Shown in pieces: positions 21,370 to 31,864 of a stretch of 64,000 bases of DNA (the stretch's first letter is position 1; the number at the start of each line of letters is the position of its first letter). This DNA comes from Rhodobacterales bacterium. GTDB taxonomy: Bacteria; Pseudomonadota; Alphaproteobacteria; Rhodobacterales; Rhodobacteraceae. Both the position numbers and the translations under genes were made by a program. The stretch lies in contig PDOZ01000028.1 of NCBI GenBank assembly GCA_002747325.1, forward strand, positions 1 to 64,000, written 5' to 3'. The notes beneath the pieces are model-generated. The model was not told where the DNA came from and made no database searches. It saw only the letters and a list, made by a program, of their open reading frames with translations.

Positions 21370-22078
21370 GCAGGTCGATCAGACGGGCGCGCGCCTCTGG
21401 CAGCGGCTTGTTGCCCAGCGAATGGGCGAGGCCGTGGCGCAGGAAATGCCCCGTTGTGGTCAGCCCCGCCGCGAGGCCCGGCAGACCGGGGCGGCGCACG
21501 CCAAAGAGTTCCGGCGGCAGCGGCAGCAGCCGCTCCGCCCACTCCCCCGCCCCAGCGACACTGACCGCGCGCCCGGTTTTGGGCGAGACATAGGCCAGCC
21601 CCTCGGTCACGCCGCTGACCGCGCATTGGCTCAGGTCGAGGCCGAAACCCAACTCCTCCAGCAACGCGCGCTCCCATTGCAAATAGGCCAGCGGCCAGTC
21701 CGGGTCTTCCCCCAGCATGTCGAGCAGCGCGACGGTCTGGCCATATAACACCGGATGCGCCTCGCGTTCCGGCAGGGCGAAGCGCAGTAACGCAGCCACC
21801 GCGCCGAGCGCCGCCAGCGTCTTTCGCTCGCCCATCACCTGCGCCGCGCGGGAGCGGATCGGCTCGACCGCAAAGCTGCCCAGATGCTCCTGCAACCGCG
21901 CGCGCCAGGTCAGCGAAACCTGATTTCCCGGCTGCAAGAATGCGGCGAATTTACGCGACACGCCCCCGCGCACAACCCCCGCATGACGGCCATGCTCTCG
22001 GGTGAAAACCTCAATGATTACAGAGGTTTCGCCATGTTTTCGCGCGGAAAGCAACGCGCCCTCGCCGGTCCATTCCAT
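21356..22078 (-). CDS. recO: DNA repair protein RecO
   Basis: [39 protein letters not shown]. Confidence 0.93.
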   Translation of the reverse strand: MEWTGEGALLSARKHGETSVIIEVFTREHGRHAGVVRGGVSRKFAAFLQPGNQVSLTWRARLQEHLGSFAVEPIRSRAAQVMGERKTLAALGAVAALLRFALPEREAHPVLYGQTVALLDMLGEDPDWPLAYLQWERALLEELGFGLDLSQCAVSGVTEGLAYVSPKTGRAVSVAGAGEWAERLLPLPPELFGVRRPGLPGLAAGLTTTGHFLRHGLAHSLGNKPLPEARARLIDLLTRA

Positions 22079-22082
22079 GCTT

Positions 22083-22415
22083 TCAGGCGTCAAGCCCCTC
22101 CTGATCCAGCAGATGCCGCCCCCTCGGGTCCTCAACTTCAACCACCCAAAGGTCGCCATCAAAGCCGCGCTGCCGGGCAACAGAAGCATCGACCTCGCGT
22201 TCCTCCCCTTCGGTCAGAACCTCCCAGCGACGCGTATCGGTCAGCAAGTCATAGCTGCGCTGATACAGCACCGCCTGCCCGTCCATCGTCGCCAATTTCA
22301 CCAGCACCGCCCCGGCGGTCTCATCACCGCGCGCCGCGATATAGGCCGCGATGCCCTCAAGTTGCAGCCGCTTGAGATAGGCCGAAACCCAGATCCCCGT
22401 GGCCAGACGGCTCAC
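22083..22415 (-). CDS. DUF1491 family protein
   Basis: [41 protein letters not shown]; between recO and era. Confidence 0.85.
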   Translation of the reverse strand: MSRLATGIWVSAYLKRLQLEGIAAYIAARGDETAGAVLVKLATMDGQAVLYQRSYDLLTDTRRWEVLTEGEEREVDASVARQRGFDGDLWVVEVEDPRGRHLLDQEGLDA

Positions 22416-23317
22416 GAATTGCCGTCCTTGAAATCAAGGCCCATTTCCGAATAGCGCTCCGCTTCGTCCAGCCAGTTGGGCCGCACCTTGACCTGCAAAA
22501 ACAGATGCACCTTGCGGCCAAGAAACTCTTCCAGCTCGGCGCGCGCAGATTGGCTCACCGCCTTGATGGTCTCGCCGCGTTTGCCCAGAATAATGCCCTT
22601 GTGCCCGTCACGCGCGACGTAAATCAGCTGATCCACCTTCGCCGACCCGTCCTTGCGCTCCTCCCAGTTTTCGGTCTCGACCGTAAGCTGGTAGGGCAAT
22701 TCCTGATGCAGACGCAGGGTCAGCTTTTCGCGCGTCATCTCGGCGGCAATCATGCGCAGTGGCAGGTCAGCGATCTGATCCTCGGGGTAGAGCCACGGCC
22801 CCTCCGGCATCCGCTCCGCCAGCCAACGCCGCAGATCATCAACCCCATGCCCCTTTTCCGCCGAGATCATGAAGGTTTCCTCGAACGCAAACAGCGCGTT
22901 CATTTTCTCGGTCAGGGCCAGCAGCGCCTCGCTCTTCACCCGGTCAATCTTGTTGATCGCCAGCACAACATGACGCGCGCCAAGATTATCCAGCTCCGCC
23001 ACGATGCGCTCAACCCCGGCGGTCACGCCGCGATGCGCCTCGATCAGCAGCACGACCACATCCGCATCCGCCGCCCCGCCCCACGCCGCCGCGACCATCG
23101 CACGGTCGAGCCGCCGACGCGGTTGAAACAGGCCGGGCGTGTCGACGAACACGATCTGACTGTCACCCTCCAGCGCCACGCCGCGAATGCGCGCCCGCGT
23201 GGTCTGCACCTTATGCGTCACGATCGAAACCTTCGCCCCCACCATGCGGTTGGTCAGGGTCGATTTGCCCGCATTTGGCTCGCCGATCAGGGCAACGAAT
23301 CCCGCGCGTGTGGTCAT
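22412..23317 (-). CDS. era: GTPase Era
   Basis: GFVALIGEPNAGKSTLTNRMVGAKVSIVTHKVQTTR; KH domain GKRGETIKAV. Confidence 0.97.
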   Translation of the reverse strand: MTTRAGFVALIGEPNAGKSTLTNRMVGAKVSIVTHKVQTTRARIRGVALEGDSQIVFVDTPGLFQPRRRLDRAMVAAAWGGAADADVVVLLIEAHRGVTAGVERIVAELDNLGARHVVLAINKIDRVKSEALLALTEKMNALFAFEETFMISAEKGHGVDDLRRWLAERMPEGPWLYPEDQIADLPLRMIAAEMTREKLTLRLHQELPYQLTVETENWEERKDGSAKVDQLIYVARDGHKGIILGKRGETIKAVSQSARAELEEFLGRKVHLFLQVKVRPNWLDEAERYSEMGLDFKDGNS

Positions 23318-23353
23318 GTTTCCTCCAGTGCCGGGCGCCGTTTGCCCGGCGTG

Positions 23354-24034
23354 TTAACTCTCGAGTTGCGCCAGAAGCTGCGCTGCGGCCTTTTGCTGCG
23401 CGGCGCGTTTGGATGCGGCTTTGGCCTGCGCCGAGCGCCCATCCTTGAGGCGCACCTCAATGGTAAATACCGGCGCATGGTCGGGACCGGACCGCTCGAT
23501 TTCAACATATTCCGGCGGGGGCATCCGCCGCGCCTGCGACCATTCCTGCAAGGTGGTCTTGGCATCGCGCGCATCCAGCTCCACGCTGTCAATCCGCCCG
23601 CCCCAAAGCCGCAAAATCACCTCGCGCGCCGCGTCCAGCCCCGTATCGAGATAAATGGCCGCAATCACCGCCTCCATCGCATCGCCCAACAAGGCCTGCT
23701 TGCGCCGCCCGCCGGACATGATCTCCGACCGGCCCAGCTTCAGCACCGCGCCAAGGTCGATCTCACGCGCCACATCGGCGCAGGTTTCCTTGCGCACAAG
23801 GGCGTTGAATCGCGGCGCCAACTGCCCCTCGCTCGCCGTCTTGTCCGCGCCAAGCACCGCATCCGCCATCACCAGCCCCAACACCCGGTCACCCAGAAAC
23901 TCAAACCGCTGGTTGTCCGGGCGCGAGGCCGACGACACCGACCCATGCGTCAGCGCCCGGATCAGAAATTCAGGCTGGTGAAACCGATAGCCCAGCCGAT
24001 CGGAAAAGGCCTGAATGTCGGCAGAAAGCTTCAC
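23354..24034 (-). CDS. rnc: Ribonuclease III
   Basis: [19 protein letters not shown]-terminal dsRBD. Confidence 0.96.
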   Translation of the reverse strand: MKLSADIQAFSDRLGYRFHQPEFLIRALTHGSVSSASRPDNQRFEFLGDRVLGLVMADAVLGADKTASEGQLAPRFNALVRKETCADVAREIDLGAVLKLGRSEIMSGGRRKQALLGDAMEAVIAAIYLDTGLDAAREVILRLWGGRIDSVELDARDAKTTLQEWSQARRMPPPEYVEIERSGPDHAPVFTIEVRLKDGRSAQAKAASKRAAQQKAAAQLLAQLES

Positions 24035-24822
24035 TGCACCGCCTTGAAGAAACGATCGGGACGCCAGGTCCAGAAGAAAAACAGCGAGCGTCCGGCGGAA
24101 GAAAACATCACCCGATCGATCCGGCCCAGCAGATATTCCGCCGGCACAAACCCAACCCCGTCCGCGCGCGGGCTCACCCGGCTGTCGGTCGAATTATCGC
24201 GGTTGTCGCCCATGAAGAAATACTGCCCCTCCGGCACGGTAAACACGTCCGTATTGTCCAGCGTATTATCCCCGGGCCGCCCATTCCAGGTATTCAACAC
24301 CGCATGTTGCCGCCCACCGGGCAGGGTCTCGATGTAACGCTCCTTGATACAATCCGCCCCGTGCCCGACCACGCCGTTGGAGCAAATCGGCTTGGTGCGG
24401 AAACTCCCCTGCTCCTCGAAGGTTTCAACGAACATCCCGGCCGGGGTCTGCGGCGCGGCCTCGCCGTTGATGTAAAGGATGCCTTCCTTGACCTGAATCC
24501 GGTCACCGGGCAAGCCGATCAGGCGCTTGGTGTAATCGGTGTTCAGGGTCGGATGGCGGAACACGACCACATCGCCGCGCTCCGGTTCCGAAGCCAGAAT
24601 GCGCCCGGAAATCGGGCACGCGGCGAAGGGGCAGGAATACTTCGAATAGCCATAGGCCATCTTGTTAACGAACACGAAATCACCGATCAGCATCGTGTCT
24701 TTCATCGAGCCGGTCGGGATCCAGAAGGGCTGAAAGAACAAGGTGCGGAAAACCCCGGCAATCAGCAAGGCCCAAAAGACCGTCTTCACCGTTTCGATTA
24801 TTACATTGTCTTTCTTTTCCAT
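24031..24822 (-). CDS. lepB: Signal peptidase I
   Basis: [33 protein letters not shown]. Confidence 0.95.
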   Translation of the reverse strand: MEKKDNVIIETVKTVFWALLIAGVFRTLFFQPFWIPTGSMKDTMLIGDFVFVNKMAYGYSKYSCPFAACPISGRILASEPERGDVVVFRHPTLNTDYTKRLIGLPGDRIQVKEGILYINGEAAPQTPAGMFVETFEEQGSFRTKPICSNGVVGHGADCIKERYIETLPGGRQHAVLNTWNGRPGDNTLDNTDVFTVPEGQYFFMGDNRDNSTDSRVSPRADGVGFVPAEYLLGRIDRVMFSSAGRSLFFFWTWRPDRFFKAVQ

Positions 24823-24874
24823 CGGCCCTGCCTCTTTGTTTCCCTTGGCGATATGAGCGCCGCGCCCGGTTCTG

Positions 24875-25276
24875 TCAAGCGATGGGGCGCGCTTCGATGA
24901 CGACAAAAGCCTGCGCCCAGGGCGTGTCGTCGGTCAGTGTGACATGAATGACCGCCTCATGCCCCGGTGGCGTCATCTTCGCCAACCGCTCTTCGGCCCA
25001 ACCGCTGAGCGTCATCACGGGCTGCCCACTGCGCAAATTACTCACCGCCATGTCGCGCCAGGAAATCCCCATCGCCAGCCCGGTGCCCAGCGCCTTTGAA
25101 CAGGCTTCCTTCGCCGCCCAGCGCTTGGCCAGCGTCCCCGCCTCATCCTTGCGCCGGGCCGCTTTTTGCAACTCGGCCTCAGAAAAAACACGCTGGCGAA
25201 AACGGTCGCCGAAACGGTCGAGAACGCCCTGAATGCGCTCGATATTGGCCAGATCGGTGCCGATGCCGAGGATCAC
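24875..25276 (-). CDS. acpS: Holo-ACP synthase
   Basis: [33 protein letters not shown]. Confidence 0.95.
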   Translation of the reverse strand: MILGIGTDLANIERIQGVLDRFGDRFRQRVFSEAELQKAARRKDEAGTLAKRWAAKEACSKALGTGLAMGISWRDMAVSNLRSGQPVMTLSGWAEERLAKMTPPGHEAVIHVTLTDDTPWAQAFVVIEARPIA

Positions 25277-26013
25277 GCCCGCGCCTCATCCATCCGACGA
25301 CGCATCTCGGCGACGGATTGCGGCAGGCCAACAAACAACGCCTCGCCCATCAGGAAATGCCCGATATTCAGTTCCGCCACTTGCGGGATCGCCGCGATGG
25401 GGGCGACGGTTTCATAGGTCAACCCGTGGCCCATATGCACCTCCAGCCCAAGCTCCGCCGCCAGCGCCGCGCCCTCGCGCAACCGCTGCAACTCCGCATC
25501 CCGCGCGGCAAAATCGCCCTCGTAATGAAAGTCGCAATACGCACCCGTATGCAGCTCCACCACCGGCGCGCCGATACGGGCCGCTGCGCGGATTTGTGCC
25601 GCCTCATGGCCGATAAACAGCGACACCCGCGAACCGGCGGCACGCAGCGGCGCGATAAACTCCGCCAGCCGCGCCTCCTGCGCTGCGACTTCCAGCCCGC
25701 CTTCCGTCGTCACCTCTTCGCGCTTTTCCGGCACGATGCAGACCGCATGCGGCTGGTGCTTGAGTGCAATGGCCTGCATCTCATCCGTCGCGGCCATCTC
25801 GAAATTCAGTGGAATGGTCAGCCCCGCCATCAACCCCTCAATATCGGCATCGCGAATGTGGCGGCGGTCTTCGCGCAGATGCGCCGTGATACCATCCGCC
25901 CCCGCTTCCTGCGCCAACAGCCCGGCGCGCACCGGGTCCGGATAGGCCGAACCGCGCGCGTTTCGCACGGTAGCCACATGGTCGATATTCACCCCAAGAC
26001 GCTGTTTTTCCAT
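25273..26013 (-). CDS. pdxJ: Pyridoxine 5'-phosphate synthase
   Basis: [48 protein letters not shown]. Confidence 0.96.
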   Translation of the reverse strand: MEKQRLGVNIDHVATVRNARGSAYPDPVRAGLLAQEAGADGITAHLREDRRHIRDADIEGLMAGLTIPLNFEMAATDEMQAIALKHQPHAVCIVPEKREEVTTEGGLEVAAQEARLAEFIAPLRAAGSRVSLFIGHEAAQIRAAARIGAPVVELHTGAYCDFHYEGDFAARDAELQRLREGAALAAELGLEVHMGHGLTYETVAPIAAIPQVAELNIGHFLMGEALFVGLPQSVAEMRRRMDEARA

Positions 26014-26655
26014 CTATTCCTCCTCTCGCCGTGCCGCTTCTGCCCGCTCGCGCATCCGCGCCTCATAGCGCTTCTTGAACCGCTTGATGCGCTGCTTCTG
26101 ATACATGGTCAGCACCGGCAGGGACGCATAATAGGCAATCGCCGCCGTCACCACGCCGGGGAACAACCCGCCCACCGTATAGGGCACCATCACCCGCCAC
26201 CAGAACTGAACGATCCCGCGCCAATCGGCAACCTCATCGGTAAACATCGCCATGATGTTATGCCCAATCGCGCGGATCGCGTCCCAAAATGCCTGCGCCA
26301 CTTGCGGCAGATGCATATTGACCGGCTGATCCAGCATCCGCGACCCGAGGGAAATGGAAATCTCCGCGATGATCGGGAAGGTGATCGGGTTGCCGAAAAA
26401 CGTGGCCAGAAGTGCGGCGACGACATTGCCGCGCAGGGCCAGCGCCAGGATCGTCGCCGTGAGGAAATGCAGCCCGAAAAACGGGGTGAAACACACGAAG
26501 ACCCCGATGGCGATGCCCCGGCTGATCCGATGCGCGGGGTCCGGCAGGCGGCGAATGCGGTGCAGCACATATTGCGCCGCGCGATACCAGCCGCCGCGCG
26601 GGTAAAAGAATTCCAGAATCGTGCGGGAATAACTGCGTGGCTTTCGCTTGAACAC
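26014..26655 (-). CDS. DUF2062 domain protein
   Basis: RRLPDPAHRISRGIAIGVFVCFTPFFGLHF. Confidence 0.88.
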   Translation of the reverse strand: MFKRKPRSYSRTILEFFYPRGGWYRAAQYVLHRIRRLPDPAHRISRGIAIGVFVCFTPFFGLHFLTATILALALRGNVVAALLATFFGNPITFPIIAEISISLGSRMLDQPVNMHLPQVAQAFWDAIRAIGHNIMAMFTDEVADWRGIVQFWWRVMVPYTVGGLFPGVVTAAIAYYASLPVLTMYQKQRIKRFKKRYEARMRERAEAARREEE

Positions 26656-26670
26656 CTTGGCTTGCCTTCG

Positions 26671-28806
26671 CTACGGTTTTCGCCGGAGATCGCGATGTCG
26701 CTTCACTTCCGCCACATCACGCTCCGCTTCCAAAACTAACATCACCTCCGAGAGGTGCTTACGGTCCCTCAATTCCACGTCAATGACCAGCCGGAAAAAA
26801 TCCGGCTTGCGGTCTTCAAAGCGCATGTCGGAGATATTGGCATTCTGCTCGCCGATCAACGTGCAAAGCCGGCCCAGAACCCCCGCATCGTTGGAAATGG
26901 TCACATCCAGACTGACCGTGTGTTCGGCGGCATGTTCGCCGGAATGCCAATGCACATCGACCCAGCGATCGCTTTCCTCCGCCAGTTCTTCCAGCACTTC
27001 ACAGTAAATTGCATGCACAACGATCCCACGGCCCGGATATTTGATGCCAACAATGCGTTCGCCCGGAAGCGGTTGACAACATTGAGCAATTTCATGGCTC
27101 TGACCCGGTTCAAGACCGATTACCGCGTCTTCCGGGTCGATGGTGCCGTTCTCCGTCGCCTCCGGATACACCGCTGCGATCACATCGCGCACCGCCAATT
27201 CCGACGACCCGATGCGCGCCAGCAATTCCTCTTTGTCCGGCAGGCCAAGCTGACGCGCGGCGGTTTCCAGCACCTTGTCGGTCAACTCCCGTCCCACATG
27301 CTCAAAGCCAATCCGCGCCAACGTCCGCCCCGAGGAAATGAACTTGTTGCGATTACGGATGCGCAGACGGCGACGAATCGCGCTTTTGGCCCGGCCCGTG
27401 GCGACAATATCGACCCAAACCGCCTCCGGTTCGCCGCCCTCCGCCGTGATGATCTCGACCGCCTGCCCGTTGCGCAAACGACTCCACAGCGGCACCCGGC
27501 TGCCGTTTACCTTGGCGCCGGTGCAGTTATCGCCAATATCCGTGTGAACCGCATAGGCAAAATCCAGAGGCGTCGCCCCGCGTGGCAGTTTCACCACCTC
27601 GCCCTTCGGCGTGAAGCAGAACACCTTGTCGGCGTACATTTCCAGCTTCACATGCTCGAGAAAATCCGTGTGGTCGTCGGCGTTTTCCAGCCGCTCCGAA
27701 AGACGCGCAACCCATTTGGCCGGATCGACCGCGAAGGGGTTGGAAACCCGCACCCCGTCACGATAGGACCAATGCGCCGCAACCCCAACTTCCGCCACCT
27801 GATGCATCTGCATGGTGCGGATTTGCACCTCGATGCGCCGCCCCTTATGACCGGAAACGGTGGTGTGGATCGAACGGTAGCCGTTGGTTTTGGGCTGGGA
27901 AATGTAATCCTTGAACCGCCCCGGGACCATCTCCCATTTACCATGAATCAGGCCCAGCGCGCGGTAACAATCCTCCCGCGTCCGCGTAATGACCCGAAAG
28001 CCGAAAACATCGGAAACCATTGAAAAGGTTAGCTTTTTCGCCTCCATCTTGCGCCAGATGGAATAGGGGCGCTTGGCGCGGCCATAGACCTGCGCCTCGA
28101 TGCCCTCCGCCGCAAGCATGTCGGTAATTTCCTGCTGGATCTCCTCGATCAGCGCATCCGTGCCCGTAAGCTTGGAGACATAGCGGCGCATGATCGACGC
28201 ACGCGCCTCCGGGTTCAGCGTTTTGAACGCGAGGTCTTCCAACTCCTCGCGCATGCCCTGCATCCCCATCCGCCCGGCCAGCGGCGCGTAGATATCCATG
28301 GTTTCACGCGCTTTTTGCACCTGCTTTTCCCGCCGCATGGCGTCGATGGTGCGCATATTGTGCAAACGGTCAGCGAATTTCACCAGAATGACCCGGATGT
28401 CCTTCGACATGGCCATGAACAGCTTGCGAAAATTCTCCGCCTGTTTGGTTTCCGACGACGACAACTCGATCTTGGTCAGATTGGTGACGCCATCGACCAG
28501 TTCAGCAATTTCCGGGCTAAATTCCTCGGCGATGTCCTGATAGCTCGATTCGGTGTCTTCAATCGTGTCGTGCAGCAAGCCGGTGATAATCGTCGCATCG
28601 TCCAGATTCTGCTCCGCCAGAATACCCGCCACCGCAATCGGATGGGTGAAATACGGCTCGCCGGACTTGCGCCACTGATCGCGGTGCATGTCGCGCGCAT
28701 ACCAAAACGCCTTCTCGATCAGAGCAGCATCGGTTTTCGGGTTATAGGAACGGACCTTCGCCAGAAGATTGGCGCAATCGGTCTCGAATTCCCATTCTTT
28801 CGACAA
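26671..28806 (-). CDS. RelA/SpoT bifunctional (p)ppGpp synthetase/hydrolase
   Basis: HD domain (TGLLHDTIEDT), synthetase (GYRSIHTTV), TGS and ACT domains. Confidence 0.95.
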   Translation of the reverse strand: MSKEWEFETDCANLLAKVRSYNPKTDAALIEKAFWYARDMHRDQWRKSGEPYFTHPIAVAGILAEQNLDDATIITGLLHDTIEDTESSYQDIAEEFSPEIAELVDGVTNLTKIELSSSETKQAENFRKLFMAMSKDIRVILVKFADRLHNMRTIDAMRREKQVQKARETMDIYAPLAGRMGMQGMREELEDLAFKTLNPEARASIMRRYVSKLTGTDALIEEIQQEITDMLAAEGIEAQVYGRAKRPYSIWRKMEAKKLTFSMVSDVFGFRVITRTREDCYRALGLIHGKWEMVPGRFKDYISQPKTNGYRSIHTTVSGHKGRRIEVQIRTMQMHQVAEVGVAAHWSYRDGVRVSNPFAVDPAKWVARLSERLENADDHTDFLEHVKLEMYADKVFCFTPKGEVVKLPRGATPLDFAYAVHTDIGDNCTGAKVNGSRVPLWSRLRNGQAVEIITAEGGEPEAVWVDIVATGRAKSAIRRRLRIRNRNKFISSGRTLARIGFEHVGRELTDKVLETAARQLGLPDKEELLARIGSSELAVRDVIAAVYPEATENGTIDPEDAVIGLEPGQSHEIAQCCQPLPGERIVGIKYPGRGIVVHAIYCEVLEELAEESDRWVDVHWHSGEHAAEHTVSLDVTISNDAGVLGRLCTLIGEQNANISDMRFEDRKPDFFRLVIDVELRDRKHLSEVMLVLEAERDVAEVKRHRDLRRKP

Positions 28807-28817
28807 TGAGGGGCTCC

Positions 28818-29174
28818 TCAGCCCTGGCTGTTGGCTTCCAGCAATGCCCGCAGCAGGTCTTCATCCGGCATATCGTCTTCCGCCGGTTTATCAGCGGCTT
28901 CCGCCCCCATGAGCATCGCCATATCGTCCTCTTCCGGGCGATCGACTTCGTTCTGGGTCTGGTGGCTCTCGATCATGCGCTCGCGCAGATCGGCAACCGA
29001 CTGCCGCTCCTCGGCGATTTCGCGCAGGGCCACGACCGGGTTCTTGTCGTTGTCCCGATCCACCGTAATCTCGGCGCCCGCAGAAATCTCACGCGCACGA
29101 TGCGACGCGAGCATCACCAGCTCGAAACGGTTCGGAACCTTGTCAACGCAATCTTCGACGGTAACGCGGGCCAT
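28818..29174 (-). CDS. rpoZ: RNA polymerase omega subunit
   Basis: [30 protein letters not shown]. Confidence 0.96.
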   Translation of the reverse strand: MARVTVEDCVDKVPNRFELVMLASHRAREISAGAEITVDRDNDKNPVVALREIAEERQSVADLRERMIESHQTQNEVDRPEEDDMAMLMGAEAADKPAEDDMPDEDLLRALLEANSQG

Positions 29175-29238
29175 AGCTATGCTCCAGAAATTCGGAATTG
29201 AACCGCTTGTTTACGGGGCAAATTCCGCTTTGGCAAGG

Positions 29239-29279
29239 CTGATTCGCGGCGCCACACGGGGCAACGCCGCGAAAATCAG
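29239..29279 (-). repeat. Inverted repeat between thiolase and rpoZ
   Basis: ctgattcgcggcg / cgccgcgaaaatcag, one 2-nt bulge. Confidence 0.55.
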
Positions 29280-29290
29280 TTAAATTTTAC

Positions 29291-30469
29291 TTATCCAAGC
29301 CGTTCCAGCGCGATGGCGATGCCCTGACCGCCGCCAATGCACATGGTCACAAGACCATAGCGACCGCCGGTGCGCTCCAGCTCATAGAGCGTCTTGATGG
29401 TGATGATGGCGCCGGTCGCGCCAACCGGATGGCCCAGCGCAATGGCGCCACCATTCGGGTTCACTTTCGCAGGATCGAAGCCCAGCGCATTGCTCACCGC
29501 CAGCGCCTGTGCCGCGAAAGCCTCGTTCGATTCGATCACGTCGAAATCACCCGGCTTGAGGCCGGTTTTGGCACAAAGCTGTTCGACCGCCGGGATCGGG
29601 CCGATGCCCATCACCTCGGGGCGCACCCCGGCAACGGCATAGCCCACGATCCGGGCGCGCGGGGTCAGTCCCGCCGCTTTCGCCGCCTCCTCGCGGGCAA
29701 GCACCATCGCCGCCGCGCCGTCATTGATGCCGGAGGCGTTGCCCGCCGTAACCGTTCCGTCCTTCTGGAAGGCCGGGCGCAGACCTGCGAGTGCTTCCGC
29801 CGAGGTGGCTTTCGGGTGTTCGTCCGTGTCAAACGCCACCGTGTCGCGTTTCACACGCACCTCAATCGGCACGATCTGGTCCTTGAAATACCCGGCCTCG
29901 ATGGCCTTGGCGGCGCGGGTCTGGCTCTCAAGCGCAAACGCGTCCTGTGCTTCGCGGGTCACGCCATGTTCCGCCGCAACATTCTCCGCCGTGATCCCCA
30001 TATGGCCGGTGCCGAAGGGGCAATTCAGCGCGCCGAGCATCATGTCCTGCGCGCCCGCATCGCCCATCTTCTGCCCCCACCGCGCCTGCGGCAGGATATA
30101 AGGCGCGCGGCTCATGCTCTCCGCCCCGCCTGCGAGTGCAAAATCCGCATCGCCCAGCATCAACCCCTGCGCGGCGGAAACAATCGCCTGCGCACCGGAG
30201 CCGCACAGCCGGTTAACGTTCATCGCCGGCGTCCCATAGGGAATGCCCGCTTCCATCGCCGCGACGCGAGACAGATACATATCGCGCGGCTCGGTATTGA
30301 TGACGTGACCAAACACCACATTGCCGATCTGCTCCGGCGCAACGCCCGCACGCTGCATGGCCTCACGGGCAACAATCGCGCCCAGAGCCGAAGGCGGCGT
30401 TGCGGCCAGCGAACCGCCGAAAGCGCCAATCGCGGTGCGCGCACCGCCAAGAATCACAACATTTTCCAT
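29291..30469 (-). CDS. Acetyl-CoA C-acyltransferase (thiolase)
   Basis: NRLCGSGAQAIVSAAQ; NPNGGAIALGHPVGATGA; MCIGGGQGIA. Confidence 0.95.
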   Translation of the reverse strand: MENVVILGGARTAIGAFGGSLAATPPSALGAIVAREAMQRAGVAPEQIGNVVFGHVINTEPRDMYLSRVAAMEAGIPYGTPAMNVNRLCGSGAQAIVSAAQGLMLGDADFALAGGAESMSRAPYILPQARWGQKMGDAGAQDMMLGALNCPFGTGHMGITAENVAAEHGVTREAQDAFALESQTRAAKAIEAGYFKDQIVPIEVRVKRDTVAFDTDEHPKATSAEALAGLRPAFQKDGTVTAGNASGINDGAAAMVLAREEAAKAAGLTPRARIVGYAVAGVRPEVMGIGPIPAVEQLCAKTGLKPGDFDVIESNEAFAAQALAVSNALGFDPAKVNPNGGAIALGHPVGATGAIITIKTLYELERTGGRYGLVTMCIGGGQGIAIALERLG

Positions 30470-30604
30470 ACTGAATCTCCTCTTTGCGCCGATCCTAACG
30501 CGGAAATGCCGGGCGCGCGGCGTGACGTTCCGTCACCCACACGGAAAGCCCCTCTTGCACTTGCCCCTTATGCTGTGTCAGGTGGCGAAAACACCGGAGT
30601 CTTC

Positions 30605-31783
30605 ATGCGCCTCGCTATCGCCATCCTGATCGTCGCTTATGTGTTAAGCCAGTTTTTCCGCGCCTTTCTGCCGGTGATGACGCCCGTTCTGTCCGCCGAT
30701 CTGGGAGTGACCGCCGGGGATTTGTCGCGCGCCAACGGGCTTTGGTTCCTGATCTTTGCCGCGATGCAGATCCCGGTGGGCTGGGCGCTGGACCGTTTCG
30801 GGCCGCGCAGACTGACCTCCCTCCTGCTCGCCCTTGGCGGAGGCGGTGGCGCGGCGCTGTTTGCGCTGGCACAAAACCCGTTTCAGATCCAGATGGCCGT
30901 CGCCCTGACCGGCATCGGCTGCGCGCCAGTGCTGATGGCGTCCTATTTCATCTTCGCGCGCATGTATCCGCCCGCCCTGTTCGGCACCCTCGCGGGGCTG
31001 TCGCTGGGCATTGGGTCGCTGGGCAATATCTTTTCCTCCATGCCCACCGCCTATGCCATTGAGACCGTCGGCTGGCGCGGGACCATGTGGGGGGTCGCGG
31101 GCCTGACCTTCGCGGTATCGGCGCTAATCTTCCTGATGGTCAAAGACCCACCGCCGGTCAAACACGCCAAAACCGAAGGGTCGCTGTGGACTTTGCTGAA
31201 AATGCCCGTCCTCTGGGCCATCTTGCCGATCATGGCGATCAATTACGCGCCTTCCGCCTCGCTGCGCGGCTCCTGGGCCGGGCCGTATCTGGGCGATGTA
31301 TTCGGGCTTTCCACCACGGGGATCGGGCAGGTAACGCTGGTCATGGGGCTGGCGATGATCGCGGGGGCACTGCTGGTCAGTCCGATGGACCGCGTTCTGG
31401 GCAGCCGCAAATGGGTGGTCTTTCCGGCGGGAGCCATCTCCGTCGCCGGGCTGTTTGCCCTTTGGGCCATGCCGGATCGCGGTGTCATCCCCTCGGCGGT
31501 GATCTTCGCCATCATCGGCTTCTTCGGCTCGACTTACCCGATGATCATGGCCCATGCGCGCAGCTTCATGCCCGACCACCTTGTCGGACGCGGCGTGACC
31601 TTTTTCAACCTCGTTTCCATGGCCGGGGCCGGGATATTCCAGTTCAGCTCCGCCTGGGTTTATCAGGCCACCACCGTTCCCGGCGACCCGCTGATTGCCT
31701 ACCGCGCCCTGTTTCTTTACTTCGCCATCCCCGCCGCCATCGGCACCGCGTTGTATCTCTTCAGTCACGACCGCACCGACTGA
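30605..31783 (+). CDS. MFS transporter
   Basis: 12-TM profile, ALDRFGPRRLTSLLLAL motif. Confidence 0.88.
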   Translation: MRLAIAILIVAYVLSQFFRAFLPVMTPVLSADLGVTAGDLSRANGLWFLIFAAMQIPVGWALDRFGPRRLTSLLLALGGGGGAALFALAQNPFQIQMAVALTGIGCAPVLMASYFIFARMYPPALFGTLAGLSLGIGSLGNIFSSMPTAYAIETVGWRGTMWGVAGLTFAVSALIFLMVKDPPPVKHAKTEGSLWTLLKMPVLWAILPIMAINYAPSASLRGSWAGPYLGDVFGLSTTGIGQVTLVMGLAMIAGALLVSPMDRVLGSRKWVVFPAGAISVAGLFALWAMPDRGVIPSAVIFAIIGFFGSTYPMIMAHARSFMPDHLVGRGVTFFNLVSMAGAGIFQFSSAWVYQATTVPGDPLIAYRALFLYFAIPAAIGTALYLFSHDRTD

Positions 31784-31864
31784 CAAAACTTGTAGTTTTC
31801 CTTTTCGCTCGCTTGCGATAAACGCGGGGCCGGTCCGCTGTGGACCGGATAAAAGGAGATCCCG

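Noticed and set aside
22505-24337. 610-aa + strand ORF
   Set aside because: Antisense to era-rnc-lepB, which have clear motifs; shadow ORF.
25096-26739. 547-aa + strand ORF
   Set aside because: Antisense to acpS-pdxJ-DUF2062.
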